Below, piece by piece: positions 1 to 5,636 of a stretch of DNA of 9,687 nucleotides. The DNA is from Alphaproteobacteria bacterium (GTDB lineage Bacteria; Pseudomonadota; Alphaproteobacteria; Paracaedibacterales; CAIOTO01). The notes beneath the pieces were generated by a model. It was not told the DNA's origin and searched no databases. It saw only the letters and a program-made list of their open reading frames with translations. The position numbers and the translations under genes were made by a program. The stretch is taken from positions 708 through 10,394 of the forward strand of contig JANRCF010000058.1 of assembly GCA_030727085.1 (NCBI GenBank), written 5' to 3'. Positions within the stretch are counted from its first letter, which is position 1. The number at the start of each line of letters is the position of its first letter.

Positions 1-2789
1 CGTATCGTCTTAATCCTGCTGATGTAGATACGTCGTGGCGTACGTTCTTTGATCAATTTGGTGACGATATTGAGTCTGAATTGATTGCCTTTCCTATAAG
101 TCGTCAGCGAAATGCACAGAAAAATAAGGGACAAGAAGAGTCAGCAGAGATGCTGGTGCCGGAAGATACCCTTATGTCACTTCGTGCCTTAATGATGATT
201 AGAGCATACCGAGTGCGTGGGCATATGGCTGCGAACTTAGATCCGCTATCCATTGAAAAACCTCGGTATCATCCAGAACTGGACCCAATACGTTATGGTT
301 TTGACGAAACGAATATGGATATTCCCGTATTTCTTGATAATGTCATGGGGATTTCATCATGTACGATTCGTGAAATTGTTGCGAAACTAAAGCCTATTTA
401 TTGTGAGAACATCGGCTTTGAATTTGTGCATATTCAAGATGCTGAGCAAAAGTCATGGTTGCAAATGAGGATTGAAGCCGGTCTTGAAGGCGCTTCTAAC
501 CACGATAAAAAAGAAACATTGATTCAAGTAATGCGTGCCGAGGCGTTTGAGCGCTTTTTGCATGTAAAATATCCAGGTGCTAAGCGTTTTGGAATTGAAG
601 GCGGCGAGAGTGTGCTTGCTGCGCTTGAGGTTTTGTTGAATCGCTTAGTGACTACCCATTCGGCAGAAGAACTTGTTTTTGGCATGTCGCACCGAGGTCG
701 CTTATGTGTGTTGACAAATTTCATGGATCAGCCCATGCGTTATGTCTTTGCACAATTTAAAGGTGCAGATATCTATCAATACACAAATGATTATTCATCA
801 GGAGATGTCAAATATCATCAAGGATATTCTAGCGATCGTACAATCGGTGATCGGCATATACATTTATCATTATCGGCGAATCCTTCGCATCTTGAAGCTG
901 TCGATCCAGTAACGCTTGGTAAAATTCGAGCTAAGCAATATTTAGGAAATGATACTGAACGATCCAAAATAGTTGGCTTATTGATTCATGGTGATGCAGC
1001 GTTTGCGGGCCAAGGGCTTGTGGCAGAGACGTTAGAGCTATCATGTCTTGAAAGCTATGAAACGGGCGGCACTATCCATATTATTATTAACAATCAAATT
1101 GGATTCACAACATCACCGCCTATGTCGCGCTCTTCCCCTTATTCATCTGACCTAGCTAAAGTGATACAGGCGCCCATTTTTCATGTGAATGGTGACGACC
1201 CAGATGCTGTTGTTGCCGTTACAAAATTAGCAGTGGATTTTCAACAAGCGTTTAAACGTGATGTGGTTATTGATTTAGTGTGTTATCGCCGTCATGGTCA
1301 TAATGAAGGTGATGAACCAATGTTCACACAACCGGTGATGTACAGAGCTATTGCAAATCATCCATCCGTTGCAACATTGTATCAGCAAAAATTATTGAAC
1401 AGTGGTGTTTTGAGCGAAGCTGAGTCAAAAACAATGGCAGAGGCTATTGCGCAAGTTTTAAACGAAGAATTTGCTTTGGCAGGACGTCTTGCTGATGAAA
1501 AAGCTGAAGAGCGTATCGAGCCAGATTGGTTGAAAGGTAAGTGGAAGGGAATTCGTAGTGTAAACAATGCGAATTCAAAAGATCTTAATATTTCAACCAG
1601 CATTAATGTAGCTAAGCTTATACCAGCATTGCAAAAATCATTTGCTATCCCTGATGGTTTTTCAGTTCACCCTAAACTAAAGCGCTTGATTGAACAACGC
1701 CTAATTATGCTTGAGGGGGGAGCGCCTCTCGATTGGGGTATGGGTGAAGTTATGACGTTTGCTTCATTGGTAGACGAAGGCTTTCATGTGCGACTGAGCG
1801 GGCAAGATAGTAGGCGTGGAACTTTTTCACATCGGCATGCTGCGTGGGTTGATCAAGAAAATGGTCGACAACATGTGCCACTAAATCATTTACGTACAGG
1901 ACAAGGTTTTTTTGAAGCGATTGACAGTCCACTTGCTGAAGCATCTGTCCTAGGTTTTGAATACGGATATAGTTTGGCAGCGCCTAATAGCCTTGTTATG
2001 TGGGAAGCACAGTTCGGTGATTTCGTGAATGGCGCGCAGGTTATGATTGATCAGTTTATTGCGACGTCAGAAGCCAAGTGGCATCGGTTATCAGGGCTTG
2101 TTATGTTGTTGCCGCATGGATTCGAGGGTCAAGGCCCTGAACATTCATCAGCACGACCTGAGCGGTTCTTACAAATGTGTTCTCACAACAATTGGCGCAT
2201 TATGAATTGCACGACCCCAGCGAATTTATTCCACGCATTACGTGGTCAAGTTATGCACTCGTTTAGAAAGCCACTTGTCATATTTACGCCAAAATCACTG
2301 TTGAGACATAAAGGTGCAACGTCACCGCTTATTGATTTTGATGAAGGCTCGGGTCTACAAAAGGTGATTGAAGATACGCCAGAAAATATGAGAAGGGCGC
2401 GTCGTTTTGTATTTTGTACAGGCAAAGTCTATTATGATCTGTTGGAAAAGAGAAAAGAATTGGATATTCAAGACGTTGCACTTATTCGTATTGAACAGCT
2501 TTATCCATTTCCATATCTTGAAATTGAAACACTTTCACGAAAAAATCTTAAGGTTGAAATTGTTTGGTGTCAGGAAGAGCCTATGAATATGGGGGCTTGG
2601 ACATTTGTTGACAGGCGTCTTGAAAAAGCACTGTATGCGACAAAGGCGCACCATCATCGCCCCCATTATGCGGGACGCGTGGAAGCAGCCGTGCCTGCTG
2701 CAGGGCATATGAAACGACATTTAGATGAGCAAGAGAAGTTAATGCTTGATGCGCTGGTTAATCCAGTAAAGACGGTGCATTGGGCGTGA
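1..2789 (+). CDS. sucA: 2-oxoglutarate dehydrogenase E1 component, 5'-truncated by the window edge
   Basis: Thiamine-diphosphate-dependent E1 subunit of the 2-oxoglutarate dehydrogenase complex; it decarboxylates 2-oxoglutarate and succinylates the lipoyl group of E2 (SucB) in the cytoplasm. The frame is open from base 3, and the residues before the TTG at 81 (RLNPADVDTSWRTFFDQF) match the conserved SucA N-terminus. So 81 is not the start, and the true start lies upstream of the window. About 928 codons are present, against roughly 930-1000 for the family. Visible landmarks, numbered from the TTG at 81: GMSHRGRL near 201, HLSLSANPSHLEAVDP near 261, the ThDP/Mg2+ motif GDAAFAGQG (304-312) followed by NNQIGFTT (337-344), then YRRHGHNEGDEP. 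In the C-terminal transketolase-like half are SGQDSRRGTFSHRHA, EAQFGDFVNGAQ and LLRHKGATSP. No frameshift or lost motif is seen. sucB follows in the same direction after 159 bp. Confidence 0.97.
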   Translation, partial: YRLNPADVDTSWRTFFDQFGDDIESELIAFPISRQRNAQKNKGQEESAEMLVPEDTLMSLRALMMIRAYRVRGHMAANLDPLSIEKPRYHPELDPIRYGFDETNMDIPVFLDNVMGISSCTIREIVAKLKPIYCENIGFEFVHIQDAEQKSWLQMRIEAGLEGASNHDKKETLIQVMRAEAFERFLHVKYPGAKRFGIEGGESVLAALEVLLNRLVTTHSAEELVFGMSHRGRLCVLTNFMDQPMRYVFAQFKGADIYQYTNDYSSGDVKYHQGYSSDRTIGDRHIHLSLSANPSHLEAVDPVTLGKIRAKQYLGNDTERSKIVGLLIHGDAAFAGQGLVAETLELSCLESYETGGTIHIIINNQIGFTTSPPMSRSSPYSSDLAKVIQAPIFHVNGDDPDAVVAVTKLAVDFQQAFKRDVVIDLVCYRRHGHNEGDEPMFTQPVMYRAIANHPSVATLYQQKLLNSGVLSEAESKTMAEAIAQVLNEEFALAGRLADEKAEERIEPDWLKGKWKGIRSVNNANSKDLNISTSINVAKLIPALQKSFAIPDGFSVHPKLKRLIEQRLIMLEGGAPLDWGMGEVMTFASLVDEGFHVRLSGQDSRRGTFSHRHAAWVDQENGRQHVPLNHLRTGQGFFEAIDSPLAEASVLGFEYGYSLAAPNSLVMWEAQFGDFVNGAQVMIDQFIATSEAKWHRLSGLVMLLPHGFEGQGPEHSSARPERFLQMCSHNNWRIMNCTTPANLFHALRGQVMHSFRKPLVIFTPKSLLRHKGATSPLIDFDEGSGLQKVIEDTPENMRRARRFVFCTGKVYYDLLEKRKELDIQDVALIRIEQLYPFPYLEIETLSRKNLKVEIVWCQEEPMNMGAWTFVDRRLEKALYATKAHHHRPHYAGRVEAAVPAAGHMKRHLDEQEKLMLDALVNPVKTVHWA

Positions 2790-2807
2790 TTTAAGGGGTA
2801 TTGTTTG

Positions 2808-2839
2808 CTTTCTTCGTCATGGCGATTTTTCGAAGAAAG
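2808..2839. other. Perfect 9-bp hairpin just after sucA
   Basis: Arms CTTTCTTCG (2808-2816) and CGAAGAAAG (2831-2839) pair perfectly around a 14-nt loop. The T-run lies in the loop, not after the stem, so this does not look like a standard Rho-independent terminator. The left arm overlaps the left end of the REP-type outer stem (from 2814), so the two folds are mutually exclusive in part. It could be an alternative RNA structure modulating sucA/sucB read-through, or chance. Confidence 0.45.
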
Positions 2840-2899
2840 AGTGGCCATCCAGAAGTTTCCTGGATCACCATGTCGGCTGTAGCCTCCTCGTGATGACGA
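2814..2899 (-). repeat. REP-type palindromic element between sucA and sucB
   Basis: Outer arms TCGTCATGGCGA (2814-2825) and TCGTGATGACGA (2888-2899) pair at 10 of 12 positions. Inside are two smaller hairpins: ATCCAG (2847-2852) with CTGGAT (2860-2865), extended by TGG/CCA (2842-2844, 2868-2870), and GGCT/AGCC (2875-2884). The whole can fold as a three-way junction. Read on the minus strand it has the pattern TCATnnCGAGGAG...TGGnnATCCAG, matching a REP class I recall as GTCATTGCGAG...GTGGCAATCCAG, common in proteobacterial intergenic regions. It sits inside the sucA-sucB gap, where such elements often affect mRNA stability. A second copy with the same orientation lies at 7921-7957. Confidence 0.75.
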
Positions 2900-2948
2900 T
2901 AATTCTTACGGAAATGTAGTTAGTGAATACAAAAAGGAACGATAGTAT

Positions 2949-4223
2949 ATGAGTTTAGTTGAAATTAAAGTACCTGTTCTTGGGGAATCTGTAAGCGAGG
3001 CAAGTATTGCTAAGTGGCGCAAGAAAGTCGGTGAAGCTGTCATTATAGATGAAGTTTTAGTCGAGCTTGAAACAGATAAAGTAACGCTGGAAATTACTGC
3101 GCCTGCTTCAGGGGTGTTGGCAGTTGTGCGTTATGAGAGAGGTGCAACAGTTAAGATTGGTAATGTGCTAGGCGGGATTGATGTGAATGCGGTGGCTTCG
3201 GTTGCTGCACCCACAGTTGCCTCAGTTGCGCCGCCTGTTGCATCAGAAAAAGTAGCTGTGGCATCAATAATCTCTCCTGCTATAGAAAGAAGTGAGCCTA
3301 TTATGACCGTAAAGAATATTCAGCCAACACCCGAAATTGCTACACATTTATCGCCAGCTGTCCGTAAGCATCTTGGTGATAACCAGTTGAATGCAGCAAA
3401 TGTTAAGACGAGCAGTCCAGATGGACGGCTGTCAAAAGCAGATGTGTTGAATCATGTGCAAAATGCAGGGCAAAGAAATGTAGCTACTGAGGCTGCTGCA
3501 CCTAATTCTCTGCAAAGTGATGATCGCTTAGAGGTGCGTACACCGATGTCTCGCCTTCGCCTTCGTGTGTCGGAACGGTTAAAGTATGCGCAGAACACAG
3601 CCGCTATTCTAACGACATTCAATGAAATTGACATGACGGCTGTCAAGCAGTTACGTGATCGCTACAAAGATGTGTTTGAAAAGAAATATGGGATCAAACT
3701 TGGTTTCATGTCGTTCTTTGTAAAGGCATGTACTCAAGCGCTTAAAGAAATTCCAATGGTGAATAGTCGTATCGAAGGTGATGAGATCGTTACCAATAAC
3801 TATTGTGATATTGGGGTCGCAGTGTCTGCGCCGACAGGTCTTGTTGTGCCGGTTGTACGCGATGTTGATCTACTGGATTTAGCTGGCATTGAACGTGCTG
3901 TGGCTGAGTATGGCAGACGAGCAAAAGATGGTAAGTTGACAATGGAAGAGATGAGCGGCGGAACGTTTACCATTTCCAATGGCGGCGTATTTGGATCATT
4001 GTTTTCAACACCGATTATCAATCCTCCGCAATCTGCTATTTTGGGTATGCATAAAATTCAAGATCGTCCGATGGCGATCAATGGTCACGTTGAAATTCGT
4101 CCCATGATGTATGTAGCGTTGTCGTATGATCATCGCTTGATTGATGGCCGTGAGGCCGTGACGTTTTTGGCAACGATTAAGGATTGCATTGAAAATCCTG
4201 GACGCTTTTTGTTGGAGATCTGA
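2949..4223 (+). CDS. sucB: Dihydrolipoyllysine-residue succinyltransferase, E2 of the 2-oxoglutarate dehydrogenase complex
   Basis: Transfers the succinyl group from the lipoyl arm to CoA and forms the core of the complex. Domain order is canonical over 424 residues. First comes a lipoyl domain (about 3-78) with the lipoylated lysine in ETDKV (K44), then a flexible Ala/Val/Pro-rich linker (about 80-125). The peripheral subunit-binding domain follows (about 132-172; [22 protein letters not shown]), then the catalytic acyltransferase domain (about 195-424). The active-site motif is [13 protein letters not shown], with H395 and D399. The ATG is supported by AAGGA at 2934-2938, 10 nt upstream. 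The usual GTG stretch of the subunit-binding domain reads TSSPDGR here, a mild departure. Co-transcription with sucA is likely, although the REP element lies between them. No lpd (E3) gene follows; the next sequence is a hairpin and an IS relic. Confidence 0.97.
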   Translation: MSLVEIKVPVLGESVSEASIAKWRKKVGEAVIIDEVLVELETDKVTLEITAPASGVLAVVRYERGATVKIGNVLGGIDVNAVASVAAPTVASVAPPVASEKVAVASIISPAIERSEPIMTVKNIQPTPEIATHLSPAVRKHLGDNQLNAANVKTSSPDGRLSKADVLNHVQNAGQRNVATEAAAPNSLQSDDRLEVRTPMSRLRLRVSERLKYAQNTAAILTTFNEIDMTAVKQLRDRYKDVFEKKYGIKLGFMSFFVKACTQALKEIPMVNSRIEGDEIVTNNYCDIGVAVSAPTGLVVPVVRDVDLLDLAGIERAVAEYGRRAKDGKLTMEEMSGGTFTISNGGVFGSLFSTPIINPPQSAILGMHKIQDRPMAINGHVEIRPMMYVALSYDHRLIDGREAVTFLATIKDCIENPGRFLLEI

Positions 4224-4269
4224 TAATCTGGAGTTTTTACAAACAACATTTTATTCCTTTGCTTGCATG

Positions 4270-4307
4270 AATTCCCAGTGGTCACTTTTATATGACCTCC
4301 GGGGATT
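4270..4307 (+). terminator. Hairpin after sucB, possible terminator of sucAB
   Basis: The segment folds into a 15-position stem with two mismatches and one G-T pair: the GGTCA/TGACC apical stem (4280-4284 and 4293-4297) plus the AATTCCC/GGGGATT base (4270-4276 and 4301-4307), around an 8-nt loop. It lies 47 bp after the sucB stop, where a terminator is expected. No clean T-run follows, only ATGAATAAAATCTTT, so it may be a processing or stability hairpin rather than an intrinsic terminator. Confidence 0.45.
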
Positions 4308-4314
4308 ATGAATA

Positions 4315-4371
4315 AAATCTTTAAATGCTAAATCTTGTGCTCAAATCTTTAACCTGCTCCTCGTTAGCATT
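4315..4371. repeat. Short direct and inverted repeats next to the IS relic
   Basis: AAATCTTTAA occurs at 4315-4324 and 4343-4352, with a third partial copy AAATCTT at 4330-4336. In addition, AATGCTAA (4324-4331) and TTAGCATT (4364-4371) form a perfect 8-bp inverted repeat around 32 nt. These lie just before GGTTCAGCCCC (from about 4373), a candidate outer end of the IS relic, so they may be old target-site or protein-binding structure. No function can be assigned. Confidence 0.35.
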
Positions 4372-4430
4372 AGGTTCAGCCCCTTAAGGATATAATTTGT
4401 TATAAAGTGTCATAAAAGAAGGAAAGATTT

Positions 4431-4546
4431 ATGGCGCGTTAATTTATTGCCGATGCGATATGGTCTGAGTTACAGCCATTGTTTCTCATTCCTAAAGGGC
4501 GCCATGGCAAGATGATCGTCAATTCATTGAGTCAGCGTGTTGGTTA
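4431..4546 (+). mobile_element. Decayed 5' fragment of an IS5-family transposase gene
   Basis: Translation from the ATG at 4431 gives MAR, a TAA stop (4440-4442), then FIADAIWSELQPLF and IPKGRHGK. This is the usual N-terminus of IS5-type (IS427-like) transposases, which read MARxxxSDxxWxxxxPLLP followed by GRxGK. After GGC-AA (4506-4510) a one-base deletion shifts the frame, and GAT at 4511 continues the homology as DDRQFIESACWL, matching the family's DNRLFVEAVLWI. The homology ends at 4546, exactly where the stop codon of the opposite gene begins (4547). A TATAAT lies at 4391-4396 and AAGGAAAG just before the ATG. About 38 of the usual couple of hundred or more codons remain, with one nonsense mutation and one frameshift, so the element is dead. 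The left end may be near 4373; no right end is visible. Confidence 0.8.
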
Positions 4547-5503
4547 TCACTCCATTTCCCACAAACCAGTCGCGCACTCAAAGACTTTTGTAAAATCAAT
4601 TTTCATTGAATCTGCATTCTGTAGAATTGTACGGTGTGTTTCAGATGGGTTCTTGTATTTAATAGAATTAAAAAGATTTGCCGCCTCGGGGACGTATTTC
4701 ATTAAGAGAATGAATTCAGGCGTCAAATCTGCGTTCATATCCTCAACTAACATCCTTGCTACCGATTCTAATGGCTTTGGTTCTCCTAATCCAGGCTCAA
4801 AATAGATGCAATCTCGATCATTAGTCATAATTATATTAATACCTTGAAAAGTACTGGCTCTATGTTTAATACGGTATATTGGCATTTCTCCATATTTTAT
4901 ATTTATAGCTTCAATCAATAAAGGAAAGGAGACATTACATGAAAAATAATTTGGGTCAGTAAGCTGCTCTAGATATAACCATGATCCCGCGCCCACACAA
5001 TTATCTTCATCCGTTAATTTTTTTAAAAATGAATTAGAAATAATATCAAGGCATCCTCTAGATTTTGTTTTATCCATTGTTATGCTGCATACATTATTAA
5101 ATAATTCATCATTCCCTATGACGGTTCTAATGCCTTGTAAATAGGTAAGATGTGTTGCTAGCGTACACTCAATAATATGTTTTTCTCCGGCGGGCGGAGC
5201 TAATATGCAATCTAGAGCGCGAGAAACCGATACGTTTCTCTTAACACGCCAATTCCATGCATTTTTCACGTCACCATTTAGGGGATGATCAAAAAAATCA
5301 TGAGGAGGAACAGGGAGTTCATTTCCAGGTCTTATATATCTGCTTGTTTCATTCAGTTGGCACATATATTGCTGCATTCCTTCAACGAAAATCTGTTCTT
5401 GCTCTGGACTTAGCCCGTATACGCCACTTGCGTTGGAAGCTGATTCAAAACATACATTAAAGATGCATGCAAGAACTATAAATAAAAATCTTATATTATT
5501 CAC
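4547..5503 (-). CDS. Exported protein of 318 residues with distant resemblance to Tgl-type transglutaminase
   Basis: The start is a GTG (5503-5501); an in-frame TAA lies close upstream and AAGAGA serves as a weak ribosome site. Residues 1-25 form a signal peptide with a hydrophobic core (IRFLFIVLACIF) and a probable cut near ASNA-SG; there is no convincing lipobox. Residues 85-136 resemble the core of Bacillus Tgl as I recall it: WRV (85-87), SRAL (94-97), then ECTLATHLTYLQGI and TVIGNDELFN, against Tgl ECATAIVIIYYLAL and TIGEDKFN. This aligns E112-C113 with Tgl Glu115-Cys116, the catalytic cysteine. MPIY (207-210) and DCIYF (231-235) also match LPIY and DCLYF. The Tgl GEN glutamate and the AHGLGI histidine are not obvious here (EPGLGE at 236-241), so activity is uncertain. 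Nine cysteines remain in the mature chain. The gene is more AT-rich than its neighbours and sits between an IS relic and lptD, suggesting acquisition. Gene reality is more certain than function. Confidence 0.75.
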   Translation of the reverse strand: MNNIRFLFIVLACIFNVCFESASNASGVYGLSPEQEQIFVEGMQQYMCQLNETSRYIRPGNELPVPPHDFFDHPLNGDVKNAWNWRVKRNVSVSRALDCILAPPAGEKHIIECTLATHLTYLQGIRTVIGNDELFNNVCSITMDKTKSRGCLDIISNSFLKKLTDEDNCVGAGSWLYLEQLTDPNYFSCNVSFPLLIEAINIKYGEMPIYRIKHRASTFQGINIIMTNDRDCIYFEPGLGEPKPLESVARMLVEDMNADLTPEFILLMKYVPEAANLFNSIKYKNPSETHRTILQNADSMKIDFTKVFECATGLWEME

Positions 5504-5636
5504 GGCATTCTCTTATATTATTTATTTTCTGATATTATACATATAAAACAAAAAAATATGTTTTAATATAAAAATAAATGAATAATTAGTATTTTTAATA
5601 AATAATTATTTTTTGCTATGTTAGACACCAATTATT
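5504..5636. other. Extremely AT-rich intergenic spacer
   Basis: This 133-bp gap between lptD and the Tgl-like gene is almost entirely A and T. It contains an 8-bp A/T-only inverted repeat (AATAATTA at 5581-5588, TAATTATT at 5603-5610) that could form a weak hairpin after lptD. No intrinsic terminator with a G+C stem is visible. The composition contrasts with the flanking lptD gene and fits acquired DNA or a promoter region of the kind bound by nucleoid proteins. Confidence 0.6.
5534..5539 (-). promoter_or_regulatory. Candidate -10 box of the Tgl-like gene
   Basis: A perfect TATAAT on the minus strand lies about 30 nt before the GTG start. No good TTGACA-like -35 box sits 16-18 bp upstream, only a T-rich tract. 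In such AT-rich DNA a chance match is possible. Confidence 0.35.

Noticed and set aside
81..83. TTG at 81 as the sucA start
   Set aside because: In-frame upstream codons encode conserved SucA sequence, so the gene begins before the window.
2808..2839. Rho-independent terminator of sucA
   Set aside because: The stem is A/T-rich and the T-run is in the loop, not after the stem; sucB follows and is expected to be co-expressed.
4479..4805. A 108-codon plus-strand reading frame opposite the Tgl-like gene
   Set aside because: Its first part is the IS transposase remnant and the rest is antisense to the exported-protein gene, with no recognisable domain or ribosome site.
5449..5503. Lipoprotein signal in the Tgl-like protein (cysteines at 13 and 18)
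   Set aside because: The residues before these cysteines do not fit a lipobox; an ordinary signal peptidase I site near residue 25 fits better.
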